In this document: positions 40,418 through 49,433 of the stretch, piece by piece
Position numbering within the stretch: the first letter of the stretch is position 1
Layout of the letters: every line of letters starts with the position of its first letter
Origin: Floridanema evergladense
Lineage (GTDB): Bacteria > Cyanobacteriota > Cyanobacteriia > Cyanobacteriales > Aerosakkonemataceae
Direction: 5' to 3' (one strand)
Length of the DNA: 64,000 nt
Assembly (NCBI RefSeq): GCF_041929205.1
Contig: NZ_JBHFNT010000071.1
Notes under the pieces: generated by a model
Seen by the model: the letters and a program-made list of their open reading frames with translations, nothing else
What the model was told of the DNA's origin: nothing
Databases searched by the model: none
Position numbers and translations under genes: made by a program

Positions 40418-41173
40418 ATGAAAATGTACCAACGATCGCGCCTTTTAATGATGGCAGGGCTCAGTTGTTATTTAGTAATTGGATCGGCAAATCCTGCTCA
40501 GGCAATGCACATCATGGAAGGATTTTTACCAGTGCAGTGGGCTGTATTCTGGTGGGTGGTGTTTATTCCTTTCTTGATTTGGGGTTTGCGATCGCTCACC
40601 CGCATTACCCGCCAACATCCTGAAAGTAAGTTGCTCTTAGCATTAGCTGGGGCTTTTACCTTCGTTTTGTCGGCTTTGAAAATTCCCTCTGTCACAGGGA
40701 GTTGTTCTCATCCCACAGGCACAGGACTAGGCGCAGTCTTATTTGGCCCAGCCGTGATGTCCGTTCTCGGCGCTTTGGTATTGTTATTTCAAGCGTTGCT
40801 CTTGGCTCATGGCGGCTTAACCACCTTGGGAGCAAATGCAGTTTCAATGGCAGTAGTGGGTCCCTTCGTCGCTTACGGTGTCTATCAACTGGTGATGAAA
40901 GCCAGCGGTAAACAAACATTGGCAATTTTTCTGGCAGCATCTTTGGCAGATTTGGTAACTTATGTAGTGACTTCGGCTCAACTGGCGCTGGCGTTTCCGG
41001 CAGCGGTGGGTGGTTTTTGGGCAGCTTTTATGAAATTTGCGGGGATTTTTGCGATAACTCAGATCCCGCTGGCTGTTAGTGAAGGGTTGCTTACAGTGCT
41101 GGTGTGGAACTGGCTTGTCACCTACAACCACCAAGAGTTACAAGCACTAAATGTGATTAAAGAAGGAGCATAA
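40418..41173 (+). CDS. cbiM: Cobalt ECF transporter substrate-capture component CbiM
   Basis: Membrane S-component of the cobalt importer, 251 residues. After a signal-like N-terminus the mature protein begins at AMHIMEGFLP, where the conserved Met-His motif binds Co(II). About six hydrophobic segments follow, with the family motif GSCSHPTGTGLGA. It is the first of cbiMNQO in order. No cobalamin riboswitch was recognised upstream. Closely related NikM proteins take nickel; cobalt is the usual call when CbiN follows, but nickel for Hox hydrogenase is a possible alternative. Confidence 0.9.
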   Translation: MKMYQRSRLLMMAGLSCYLVIGSANPAQAMHIMEGFLPVQWAVFWWVVFIPFLIWGLRSLTRITRQHPESKLLLALAGAFTFVLSALKIPSVTGSCSHPTGTGLGAVLFGPAVMSVLGALVLLFQALLLAHGGLTTLGANAVSMAVVGPFVAYGVYQLVMKASGKQTLAIFLAASLADLVTYVVTSAQLALAFPAAVGGFWAAFMKFAGIFAITQIPLAVSEGLLTVLVWNWLVTYNHQELQALNVIKEGA

Positions 41174-41176
41174 AAA

Positions 41177-41488
41177 ATGCAAGTTTCCCGGAAAGGTTGG
41201 CATAATTGGCTTTTGGTGTTGGGTGTGGTGGCTTTAGCGATCGCTCCCTTAATCCTAGTTCGCGGAGCCGAATTTGGGGGATCGGACGGTGAAGCAGAGT
41301 CCGCAATTCAAGAAATGAACCCTAATTATAAACCTTGGGCAACTCCCATTTTTGAACCTGCCAGCGGTGAAATTGAATCGCTTTTGTTTGCGCTACAAGC
41401 GGGGTTGGGTGCTGGTGTGATTGGTTATGCGATCGGGTTATATCGTGGTAGAAAAGAACTGCGTAAACCGGAAGAAAATCAAGAGTAG
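41177..41488 (+). CDS. cbiN: Cobalt ECF transporter accessory protein CbiN
   Basis: A 103-residue protein with two transmembrane helices around a periplasmic loop (GAEFGGSDGEAESAIQEMNPNYKPW), the typical CbiN layout. It assists CbiM in metal capture. Its presence favours cobalt over nickel, although NikN-like proteins also occur. The start is 3 bp after the cbiM stop, with AAGGAGC in the end of cbiM as ribosome site. Confidence 0.9.
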   Translation: MQVSRKGWHNWLLVLGVVALAIAPLILVRGAEFGGSDGEAESAIQEMNPNYKPWATPIFEPASGEIESLLFALQAGLGAGVIGYAIGLYRGRKELRKPEENQE

Positions 41489-41498
41489 GAAACCTCTC

Positions 41499-41536
41499 AA
41501 AAACCCGGTTTCTGCTGTGAAATAAACCGGGTTTTT
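41499..41536. terminator. Strong hairpin between cbiN and cbiQ
   Basis: AAAAACCCGGTTT and AAACCGGGTTTTT form a perfect 13-bp stem with a 12-nt loop, ending in TTTTT and then GGGTCATTCTTTTTT. It is a good intrinsic terminator in form, placed inside the cbiMNQO operon. It may attenuate cbiQO relative to cbiMN. Confidence 0.7.
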
Positions 41537-41562
41537 GGGTCATTCTTTTTTCTAGTTTGCTC

Positions 41563-42354
41563 ATGCACCATCATCTTGATGCTTACACTCACACTAATCA
41601 TCTCAGGCAATTACCACCTTTACAAAAGCTGATATTTGCTCTCACTGCTTTGTCGATCGCATTACTCGCTCATCCCATCACCCAAGCCGCAATTTTTCTC
41701 TGGTTGATTATCTGGACGATCGGCTATGCTCGAATTCCAGTAAAAGTTTATGGGCGAGTTTTGTTAGCGATCGGCTTTTTTCTCCTAACCAGTCTTCCGG
41801 CGTTATTATTAAATGTTGTGCCGCTCGATCGCATCACAACTATCCAGGCGAGTTCTTTAGGTGGATTAACAATTGGTAATTGGTATCTATTTTTGAGTTA
41901 TTCTGGATTAATTCAAGCCAGCGAAATTGTTATGCGATCGCTCGCCAGTGTTTCTTGTTTACTGTTTATTTTATTCACGATTCCCTTTGCTGAATTGTTA
42001 TCTATCCTGCGCCAATGTCGCTTTCCTCCCCTATTACTTGATTTGTTAATGTTGATGTATCGATTTATATTTTTATTTCTTGACGTAGCAACTCAACTTC
42101 AGTTAGCAATGACAGCCAGAGGAGGCTATCGAACTCGCCAAAGCTGGATGCAGAGTGTAGCATTGTTAGCAGGACAGTTGGTAGTGCGATCGCTCCAACG
42201 CTATCAACAATTTTCTCTCGGACTGGCGGCGCGTGGCTTTAATGGAGAATTTCAAGTATATTCCACCCAATCTTATAACTATTCAAAACGTTATGCTTTA
42301 GAATCTTTATTCGGTTGTATTGGGCTAGTCATTTTTGAGTTGAAATTTCGGTGA
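41563..42354 (+). CDS. cbiQ: Cobalt ECF transporter transmembrane component CbiQ
   Basis: T-component of the importer, 263 residues from the ATG at 41563 (a TTG two codons earlier is less likely). About five hydrophobic segments. The coupling motif region is visible as MTARGGYRTR and GLAARGFNGEF, the two Ala-Arg-Gly boxes that contact the ATPase. The N-terminus is His-rich (MHHHLDAYTHTNH), perhaps metal-binding. The stop overlaps the cbiO start by 4 bases. Confidence 0.92.
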   Translation: MHHHLDAYTHTNHLRQLPPLQKLIFALTALSIALLAHPITQAAIFLWLIIWTIGYARIPVKVYGRVLLAIGFFLLTSLPALLLNVVPLDRITTIQASSLGGLTIGNWYLFLSYSGLIQASEIVMRSLASVSCLLFILFTIPFAELLSILRQCRFPPLLLDLLMLMYRFIFLFLDVATQLQLAMTARGGYRTRQSWMQSVALLAGQLVVRSLQRYQQFSLGLAARGFNGEFQVYSTQSYNYSKRYALESLFGCIGLVIFELKFR

Positions 42355-43211
42355 CTCTCTTGGATAATCCCCCATCTATACTAGAATTTGCCAATGTATT
42401 TTACACCTATCCAGGTGCAAATAAACCTGCCATTGATGACTTAACTCTGAGAATTCCAGCCGGAAAAAAGACAGCTATTTTGGGACATAATGGCTGTGGA
42501 AAATCAACGTTGTTGTTATTAGCAGATGGGTTATATAAATGTAGTGCGGGAATCATTTCTTGGCAAGGAAAAAGACTGGAATATCAAGGGCGATCGCTCA
42601 ACGAATGGCGACAAAGAATCGGATTAGCTTTTCAAGATCCCGAACAACAATTAGTAGCAGCAACCGTTGCCGAAGACATCTCTTATGGACTTTGTAATTT
42701 ACAATTATCCAAAGCAGAAATTGCTCAAAGATTGCATCAAACTTTAATTGATTTTAACTTACAAGAATTGGCTAATCGACCATTACATTATCTTAGTTTA
42801 GGACAAAAAAGACGGGTAGCTTTAGCAGGAGTAATGGCACTAAAACCGCAATTATTATTACTTGATGAACCCACAGCTTATTTAGATCGTTTACAAACTA
42901 ACAATTTAATGCAGGAATTAGATCGAATTCATGCTAATGGTACAACGATTGTCATTGCTACTCACGATCTCGATCTTGCTTATGCTTGGGCAGATTGGGC
43001 AATTTTACTACATGAAGGGCGATCGATCGTTTCCGATCGAGCAGATCGAGTTTTTAGTAATGTAGCTTTGCTCGAACAGTTACAATTGGGAATACCAATG
43101 TTATGGGAAATTTGGAATGCACTACCGATCGATTTACGCGATCGCCAACCTCCACCAAAAACAGTTGCAGAATTGCGATCGTCTTTAATCCACCACCAAC
43201 ATCACCGATAA
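42351..43211 (+). CDS. cbiO: Cobalt ECF transporter ATPase CbiO
   Basis: ABC ATPase of 286 residues driving CbiMNQ. Walker A GHNGCGKST, Q-loop AFQDPEQQL, signature LSLGQKRR (ECF-type LSxGQ), Walker B LLLLDEPTA and switch ATHDLDLAYAWAD are all intact. The start is GTG at 42351 overlapping the cbiQ stop by 4 bases (GTGA). It completes the importer. Confidence 0.94.
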   Translation: MTLLDNPPSILEFANVFYTYPGANKPAIDDLTLRIPAGKKTAILGHNGCGKSTLLLLADGLYKCSAGIISWQGKRLEYQGRSLNEWRQRIGLAFQDPEQQLVAATVAEDISYGLCNLQLSKAEIAQRLHQTLIDFNLQELANRPLHYLSLGQKRRVALAGVMALKPQLLLLDEPTAYLDRLQTNNLMQELDRIHANGTTIVIATHDLDLAYAWADWAILLHEGRSIVSDRADRVFSNVALLEQLQLGIPMLWEIWNALPIDLRDRQPPPKTVAELRSSLIHHQHHR

Positions 43212-43232
43212 AAATATCATCTAAATCTTACC

Positions 43233-43895
43233 ATGAAACACCTTTTAATTGCCACTTTAACATTACTAATCACTTACTCAAACAACTATTTAGTAACAGC
43301 TAAAACCCCAACCAATCAATTAACAATTGCCCAAACCAACCAATTAAAAGACACCTTAGTAATTCCCGGAGAAAGAGTAGGCCCAATTACAAAAAATACC
43401 AGTCGCCAAGAACTAACTAAACTTTTTGGCGCATCCCGTTTGCAAGACAAAACTATTTTTGGCCCCGAAGGAATGGGGAAATTTCCTGCTACTAGCGTTA
43501 ACCTGGGATCAGAACGTTCATTTACAATAGTTTGGGTAGATGAAAAACGCACTAAACCTGCAACAATTCGCGATTTTGGTTCAGCTTGGAAAACACCCCA
43601 AGGAATTGGTGTTGGTACTTCCCTGACAGAATTAAGGAAACAATTAGGTGAGTTTAAACTTTACGGTCTCGCTTGGGATTATAGCGGCACAATTTTACTA
43701 GAAAACACTAAATTAGCGAATTATTATGGTAAATTAATCTTGCAGGTAGCAGCCAATCCTGATGCAGCGAAAAAATATCCTCGTCAATATCAAGCAGTTA
43801 TGGGAGACAGCACTTTCTCTTCATCAAATCCTAATTGGCAACCTTTAGAAATTACTGTACAACAAATGATGGTGTATTTCAAGAAAAGTATTTAA
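43233..43895 (+). CDS. Exported protein of unknown function
   Basis: A 220-residue protein with an N-terminal signal-like segment (HLLIATLTLLITYSNNYLVTA). The mature part starts with a region I recognise as common in cyanobacterial periplasmic hypotheticals (VIPGERVGPITKNTSRQELTKLFGA), with an echo of the same motif later (GIGVGTSLTELRKQLGEF). The two similar segments suggest an internal duplication. No catalytic motif was seen. It lies 21 bp after cbiO and before the CobW-family gene. Confidence 0.75.
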   Translation: MKHLLIATLTLLITYSNNYLVTAKTPTNQLTIAQTNQLKDTLVIPGERVGPITKNTSRQELTKLFGASRLQDKTIFGPEGMGKFPATSVNLGSERSFTIVWVDEKRTKPATIRDFGSAWKTPQGIGVGTSLTELRKQLGEFKLYGLAWDYSGTILLENTKLANYYGKLILQVAANPDAAKKYPRQYQAVMGDSTFSSSNPNWQPLEITVQQMMVYFKKSI

Positions 43896-43973
43896 TACTC
43901 GAACAATTAATGGTAAAATACCAATAATGAGTAATACACAATAAATAAATTATTCAAATACCCATTACCCAAA

Positions 43974-45014
43974 ATGCACAAAATCCCTGTTACAGTTATT
44001 ACCGGATTTCTCGGCAGTGGCAAAACCACTTTAATTCGCCATTTATTACAAAATAATCAAGGTCGAAAAATTGCCGTGATCGTCAATGAATTTGGCGAAC
44101 TAGGAATCGATGGAGAATTAATACGTTCTTGCCAAGTTTGTGATGAAGAAGAAGCAAATAATAACATTGTCGAACTTACTAATGGATGTCTTTGCTGCAC
44201 CGTTCAAGAAGAATTTTTGCCCACAATGCAGGAATTATTAAAACGTCGGGAAAACTTAGACTGTATCTTAATTGAAACATCAGGATTAGCTTTACCTAAA
44301 CCATTAATTCAAGCATTCCGTTGGCCCGAAATTCGTACAGGTGCTACCGTTGATGGTGTAATTACAGTAGTAGATTGTGAAGCCATTGCATCAGGAAAAT
44401 TAGTCGGCGATCTTGAAGCTTTAAATGCTCAAAGAGAAGGCGATCCCAATTTAGATCATGAAACCCCGATCGAAGAATTATTTGAAGACCAATTAGCTTG
44501 TGCTGACTTAGTATTACTCAGTAAAGTTGACCAAATAGACAACGAAACTCAAGCTCAAGTTGAGCAATGGTTAAAACAACAATTACGTTCCGCTGTTAAG
44601 TTAATTCCTTGCAAACAAGGTGAAATTAACCCCGAATTATTGTTAGGTTTTAACGCCGCAGTTGAAGATAATTTAGAAGATCGTCCCAGTCATCATGACG
44701 AAGAAGAAGAACACGAACACGACGACAAGATTAACTCAGTGCAATTTGTTTTTGAAGGCAACTTTCAACCACAAACACTAGTAGAAAAATTACAAAACCT
44801 AGTACAAAAATTAGAGATTTACCGCATTAAAGGATTTGTTTCCGTGCCCAACAAACCCATGCGTTTAGTATTGCAGGGAGTTGGCGATCGCTTAGAATAC
44901 TTTTACGACCGACCTTGGCAAAAAACCGAACCCAGACAAACCAAATTAGTCCTTATTGGGCGAGATTTAGAAACTACAGAAATCACCGCAGAACTGGAAA
45001 AAATCGCCGTTTAA
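43974..45014 (+). CDS. CobW/COG0523 family GTPase, metallochaperone-like
   Basis: A 346-residue G3E-family GTPase. Walker A GFLGSGKTT, the metal-binding CxCC in GCLCCTVQEEF, Walker B-like ILIETSGLA, and the nucleotide specificity motif SKVDQ. A His/Asp/Glu-rich loop (HHDEEEEHEHDD) precedes the C-terminal CobW_C domain. It follows the cobalt importer by 763 bp, so cobalt or zinc delivery is plausible. It is not the ureG or hypB member of the superfamily. Metal identity is inferred from context only. Confidence 0.88.
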   Translation: MHKIPVTVITGFLGSGKTTLIRHLLQNNQGRKIAVIVNEFGELGIDGELIRSCQVCDEEEANNNIVELTNGCLCCTVQEEFLPTMQELLKRRENLDCILIETSGLALPKPLIQAFRWPEIRTGATVDGVITVVDCEAIASGKLVGDLEALNAQREGDPNLDHETPIEELFEDQLACADLVLLSKVDQIDNETQAQVEQWLKQQLRSAVKLIPCKQGEINPELLLGFNAAVEDNLEDRPSHHDEEEEHEHDDKINSVQFVFEGNFQPQTLVEKLQNLVQKLEIYRIKGFVSVPNKPMRLVLQGVGDRLEYFYDRPWQKTEPRQTKLVLIGRDLETTEITAELEKIAV

Positions 45015-45145
45015 TACCTTCATCTGTCTTGAGAAATACTTGCTTTTCCTTGATCCCTTACAAAGTCTCTGCCCTTTTGTAGGGGTTTTAGTTTTGCTGT
45101 TTATTTCAATATGTAAATGTTCGTTAATAATTCAGCAAAATAGCA

Positions 45146-45625
45146 ATGACAGTCAGCAATATCAGCGCTTACGATCGAGGAAAAGAAGCACTAAAAAATT
45201 TGAATGTAGACGACCAATTGGGTTTACTTTGGGTTGTCTATACCAAGCTAGGAAAATCAATTACACCAGCAGCACCAGGGGCTTCTGGATCGGAAATTGC
45301 TCAAGGTTTGTTCAACCAAGTTAAAGCAATTCCCCATCAAGAACAATTGCAAGTAATGCGGGATATTGCCACCAAAGCTAACACTCAAATTAGCCGTGAA
45401 TATGGTTCTTTGAGTCCCGAAACAAAATTAGCTTTCTGGTATTTCTTAGCACAAGGAATGGAGAATGCTACCATTATTCCCATGCCTCCAAATTATGAAC
45501 TTCCCCAACCAGGAAAAGAGTTATTAGCCACAATTGAAGGCTTAAGTTTCCAAGAACAAATTGATTTCCTGCGGGGTGCAGTTTTACCAATGGGCGTAGA
45601 ACCTGCGGGCGGTTCTCAAATTTAA
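45146..45625 (+). CDS. Helical carotenoid protein, first of two
   Basis: A 159-residue all-alpha protein equal to the N-terminal domain of orange carotenoid protein, with no C-terminal NTF2 domain. Signature stretches: DQLGLLWVVYTKLG, LFNQVKAIPHQEQLQVMRD, AFWYFLAQGMENATIIPMPPNYE. Such proteins bind a keto-carotenoid and quench singlet oxygen or phycobilisome excitation, depending on clade. A second, shorter paralogue is 59 bp downstream. No CTD homologue or carotenoid ketolase is in the window. Confidence 0.9.
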   Translation: MTVSNISAYDRGKEALKNLNVDDQLGLLWVVYTKLGKSITPAAPGASGSEIAQGLFNQVKAIPHQEQLQVMRDIATKANTQISREYGSLSPETKLAFWYFLAQGMENATIIPMPPNYELPQPGKELLATIEGLSFQEQIDFLRGAVLPMGVEPAGGSQI

Positions 45626-45684
45626 TTCGCTCACATCAATAGCAAATTAAAACATTGAACAATTGTTGATTTTTGGAGAATTTT

Positions 45685-46131
45685 ATGACTTATACTCAAT
45701 CGAATGTAGAGCAAGTTGTTGAAGCTTTGCGCCGCTTAAACGCAGACGATCAATTAGCTGTGTTGTGGTTTGTTTACGAGGAAATGAAAGGTGGTATTAC
45801 CCCAGATCCTAAAACAGCAGAATTAGAAATTTCTCAAGCAATTGTCGATCGCATTCAGCAAATGTCTCGTGAAGAACAACTGCAAGCACAACGCGACATT
45901 GTTACAGGCGCAAATAACGACATTGTTCAACAATACCGCGCTTTAAGTTCTCGTACCAAATTAGGTGTTTGGTACGTCCTCGCACAAGGCATGGAAAACC
46001 AATCCATTATTCCTATGCCCAGTAATTATCAACTCTCCTCTGAAGCTGAAAATGTATTAAATCAAGCCAAGCAATTGGACTTTGGAAACCAAATCGACTT
46101 CATGACTAACGCCGTTGCCAAAATGGGCTAA
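45685..46131 (+). CDS. Helical carotenoid protein, second of two
   Basis: 148 residues from the ATG at 45685 (a TTG at 45673 is weaker). Same family as the previous gene, with DQLAVLWFVYEEMKGG and GVWYVLAQGMENQSIIPMPSNY. The two proteins are clearly different in sequence, so the tandem pair is an old duplication or they belong to different HCP clades. A GGAGAA ribosome site is present. A bidirectional hairpin terminator lies 13 bp after the stop. Confidence 0.9.
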   Translation: MTYTQSNVEQVVEALRRLNADDQLAVLWFVYEEMKGGITPDPKTAELEISQAIVDRIQQMSREEQLQAQRDIVTGANNDIVQQYRALSSRTKLGVWYVLAQGMENQSIIPMPSNYQLSSEAENVLNQAKQLDFGNQIDFMTNAVAKMG

Positions 46132-46144
46132 CCGAAGGCACAAG

Positions 46145-46182
46145 GAGACAAGGGGACAATTTAATTATCCCTTGTCTCTTCT
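46145..46182. terminator. Bidirectional terminator between convergent genes
   Basis: GAGACAAGGGGA and TCCCTTGTCTC pair over 11 bp with one extra G. It lies in the 53-bp gap between the stop codons of the HCP gene (plus) and the periplasmic protein (minus), where a shared terminator is expected. Confidence 0.65.
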
Positions 46183-46184
46183 GC

Positions 46185-46841
46185 CTATTTCCTATTTTGT
46201 AAAACTGCCCCAATTACCCCAATTCCGGCTAGACTTGCGCCAGTAATAATTAAGGGTAATGCTGCATTAAATCGCTGTTGTTTTTCGGGATTTACAACCG
46301 CATTTTTATCTAGTACCTGGGGATTTTTTTTGATATTTTGATTTAGTTGATTTTGCGAAATCATAGTGTTAGAACTAGGTGTCGCTGCTGCGGCAGTTCT
46401 CCCAGCAGCAACAGTAACCGGAAAGGTTAATTTAAAAGGTTTAAAATTTCCATTGGTTTTAGGAGTGCCACTTAATTCTATTTCGTAGTTTCCCGGTTTA
46501 GGAAATACAATATTTGCACTAGGAATACCTTGATATTGAGAATTAGAAAAAGGTTTTAAAGCAGGTTTGAGTAATGGGGCAGTTCCTTGAACGCGAGGTT
46601 TAAGAAAAACTGCCATTTGACAGTTACAATTTTGTAGAGAAATAATTTTTCCACCTGGGCGAGTTAGCGCTATCCAAGTTTGGGAAGATTCACCTGCTTT
46701 CGGATTATCATTTGGTTCAATGTGTAACGTTCCGCCTACATCTGCGGCAACTCGTACAGAATGTGCGTAAACGGGAGTAATTGTTAATCCCAAAAATAAC
46801 ATTGTGGTAAAAGTTTTATTCAGACTTAAGCGGTGTAGCAT
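46185..46841 (-). CDS. Periplasmic, membrane-anchored protein of unknown function
   Basis: A 218-residue protein. A signal peptide (TTMLFLGLTITPVYAHS) precedes a beta-sandwich-like domain (GGTLHIEPNDNP; FLKPRVQG; GNYEIELSGTPKTNG), with an NCNC motif at the strand start that may bind metal. It ends in a Ser/Asn/Gln-rich linker and a C-terminal helix (LPLIITGASLAGIGVIGAVLQ). It overlaps the end of the upstream SafE-type gene by 26 bases, so the two are co-transcribed. Copper or another metal handling is a guess from that partner. Confidence 0.7.
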   Translation of the reverse strand: MLHRLSLNKTFTTMLFLGLTITPVYAHSVRVAADVGGTLHIEPNDNPKAGESSQTWIALTRPGGKIISLQNCNCQMAVFLKPRVQGTAPLLKPALKPFSNSQYQGIPSANIVFPKPGNYEIELSGTPKTNGNFKPFKLTFPVTVAAGRTAAAATPSSNTMISQNQLNQNIKKNPQVLDKNAVVNPEKQQRFNAALPLIITGASLAGIGVIGAVLQNRK

Positions 46842-48045
46842 AGAATTTTTCTAAAGATAGGATTGACCAAAATTGGCGCGATCGCACCAAGAACACACAA
46901 ACAGTAACTACTATTAAAATTACTGTTCTTAACTTATTTTCCCAACTCCATTGCAACCCACCTAAATAATGAGAACCAATCACTACAGCGTGAATCGCAC
47001 ACAACAGAAAAGCTGGCACAGCTAATAAATGAATTTGTCGCCAACGATCGCCTAAATTTCTTTGCAAGCGATCGAAACTTGTCACCGCTGCCGGAATCAT
47101 CAATATTAACGCTACAATACCCGTTACCATACCTAATTGATGCCAAGGTAACATGAACGAAACCGCATTTACATTCCAACTTAAACTATGGTCTAAAATA
47201 TGAGCAACATGAGCTAAAGCTAACACAAAAGCACCCACACCCAAAGCTCTACGATACCGCAAAAGATCGGGCCAAATTTTACTAATTGGACGAGCAATTA
47301 AAGCCAAAATTAAAAATAGTAAAGCGCCATGACTGGTGAAATCTACCATCGTATCACCAGTGCGTAGTAAAGTTAAAACACCGATCGCGATCGTAATCCA
47401 GCCACCCATACGGAACAACTGAGAGCGACGATTCGCACTGACTCTAGAAATCGAAACACCCACCCCCAACATCATCGGCAAAGTTCCCAACCCAAAAGCC
47501 AACATCGTCGCCGCACCAACCCAAAGATTACCAGTTTCCGCTGCCTTAATTTGAGCCGCATAGAGAAAACCACAGGGAATCAAACCCCAAACCATCCCCA
47601 AAATAGCCGGAGTCCACCAGCGATTTTGGAAAGAAAGATCGAGCATAATTTTACTTAAGCGATCGTGCAACTTCCCCTGCATCAAAGGATGAAAAATCGG
47701 GATCGGTGGCAAAAAATCCGGCTTTACCTGCGCCAAACCAAACCAAATCAACACGATCCCCGTCAACACAGCGATCGATCGCCGCAACCAACTATCGATC
47801 CCCGCCATTTGTCCGCTAGCAATCAACACCGAACCAAAAGCTCCAATAGCCGCACCCACCAAGGCATAGCTGAAAATTCGTCCCAAATTGAGCGAAGTAT
47901 GAAAATATAATAGTTGTCGCCAACTCGCACCAGACTCTGGCTTCTGGGAAAGAGAAAAAGCCACACTCAAAGGGCCACACATTCCGATACAATGACCAAA
48001 ACTTCCCAAGAAACCCAAAGCAGTCATCAGCAGCAAATCGAGCAT
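46816..48045 (-). CDS. SafE/UreH-like transporter domain fused to a ferric-reductase-like haem membrane domain
   Basis: 409 residues from the ATG at 48045; 33 in-frame codons upstream read as non-coding. Residues about 1-220 match the sulfite-exporter TauE/SafE (UreH) type, with GFLGSFGHCIGMCGPLSVAF and LIPCGFLYAAQIKA, a Cys-containing metal-transport-like motif pair. From about 225 to 400 there are six more helices with spaced His (ALAHVAHILDH; LPWHQLGM; QIHLLAVPAF; CAIHAVVIGSH), like MsrQ/ferric reductase haem domains. The fusion suggests a redox-coupled metal transporter. It is followed by the periplasmic protein gene. Confidence 0.8.
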   Translation of the reverse strand: MLDLLLMTALGFLGSFGHCIGMCGPLSVAFSLSQKPESGASWRQLLYFHTSLNLGRIFSYALVGAAIGAFGSVLIASGQMAGIDSWLRRSIAVLTGIVLIWFGLAQVKPDFLPPIPIFHPLMQGKLHDRLSKIMLDLSFQNRWWTPAILGMVWGLIPCGFLYAAQIKAAETGNLWVGAATMLAFGLGTLPMMLGVGVSISRVSANRRSQLFRMGGWITIAIGVLTLLRTGDTMVDFTSHGALLFLILALIARPISKIWPDLLRYRRALGVGAFVLALAHVAHILDHSLSWNVNAVSFMLPWHQLGMVTGIVALILMIPAAVTSFDRLQRNLGDRWRQIHLLAVPAFLLCAIHAVVIGSHYLGGLQWSWENKLRTVILIVVTVCVFLVRSRQFWSILSLEKFYATPLKSE

Positions 48046-48344
48046 TTTGGTCTTAATCTCCCACAGATGCAGTAAACTCACCAGCGATCTTACCGAAGAT
48101 TGCTGGCGATCGAAAACTCCCCAATAATTGCCAAACCGATCCAAAAACAGTCAACAGGTAGATGCCAAAATAATTAAGTAATCGTTTTCTTCTTTATATG
48201 AAATACTGAAATGTTTGTCTGTAATCAATTTCCACCTCTGGAGCATCTGAAGGATTTGAAGTGTTAAACAAAAGCATTTACCAACTAAAACTCAACAACA
48301 GCAAATCAATTAACTACATTAATTTCAGCATTTGAGGTATCAGC

Positions 48345-49298
48345 ATGACCAGCATCCTATCAGTTAGTTCATCAGAATTGTCCCACAGGCGAAAAACATT
48401 ACGTCGTCAAAGAAGACGGCAACTAGTTTGTGGCATCTGGCGCATTTTAGCAATTAGTAGTTTAGCCGCCGGGTTAGGCTGGACAGCCACCCAACCAGTA
48501 TGGGTGATCAAACAACCCGAACAAATCAACATCGAAGGTAATGAAATTATTCCCGATCGAGGAATTCGCTCATTGCTATCCTTGTCCTATCCCCAATCAT
48601 TACTGCGAATTGAACCAAAAATAGTAGCTCAAGAGCTAGAAACCAACCAAAAATTGATTGCCAAAGCGTCAATCACTCGTAACCTATTTCCACCCAGTTT
48701 AACGGTCAAAGTTGAGGAACGCGAACCTGTAGTAACGGCAGTCGCAGTAAATCCCGGCATCCCCCCAACCTCAACCACATTACCAGCCAATCAATCAACT
48801 CCAACCGCTAAACCAGGAGAAACCACCCCTCCCCCAACAGTACCAATAGGATTAATTGATGCTAAAGGTACCTGGATACCAATAGAAGATTATAATTCGG
48901 CTGGAAAACCAATTCCTTTACCCACAATGCGAATTATTGGCGATCGACAAAAATATTTACCCTATTGGTCGGAAATGTATCAACTATTGCGGCGATCCCC
49001 CGTGAAAATTTCCGAAATTAATTGGCTCAATCCCGCTAATGTAATCTTGAAAACTGACATCGGCACCGTACATTTGGGAATATATAGTTCGCACTTCGCC
49101 GATCAACTCACAGTGTTAGACCAAATGCGCCTATTGTCAAACCCAGTTGATGGACACCAAATTGCTTACTTTGACTTAACCGACCCCAATTCACCCGCTA
49201 TTCAATTACAATATCCAACGAATCAACTTCTCTCTGAGTCGGCTCAAAATCTCAAGATACGCTCAAAAAGAACACTAAAGCTTGACAGGCAGCGATAA
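48345..49298 (+). CDS. ftsQ: Cell division protein FtsQ/DivIB
   Basis: Bitopic divisome protein of 317 residues. An Arg-rich cytoplasmic N-terminus (RRKTLRRQRRRQ), one transmembrane helix (residues about 35-52) and a POTRA domain (INIEGNEIIPDRGIRSLLSL) are seen, followed by the FtsQ beta domain with KVEEREPVVTAVA. A Pro/Thr-rich insert interrupts it at about 140-165. It is followed 135 bp later by ftsZ, the usual cyanobacterial order. Confidence 0.9.
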   Translation: MTSILSVSSSELSHRRKTLRRQRRRQLVCGIWRILAISSLAAGLGWTATQPVWVIKQPEQINIEGNEIIPDRGIRSLLSLSYPQSLLRIEPKIVAQELETNQKLIAKASITRNLFPPSLTVKVEEREPVVTAVAVNPGIPPTSTTLPANQSTPTAKPGETTPPPTVPIGLIDAKGTWIPIEDYNSAGKPIPLPTMRIIGDRQKYLPYWSEMYQLLRRSPVKISEINWLNPANVILKTDIGTVHLGIYSSHFADQLTVLDQMRLLSNPVDGHQIAYFDLTDPNSPAIQLQYPTNQLLSESAQNLKIRSKRTLKLDRQR

Positions 49299-49433
49299 GC
49301 TATTGTTTAGCGAAACTTGCTATATAATCAATCAGCTTGTCACTATTTATTTGGTTTTTCAACCACCTTAGCCTATAGTTGACTTGAGCTACCTAAAATT
49401 AAAAAGTTGTTTAGGGACTATTTTTTGATTCCA

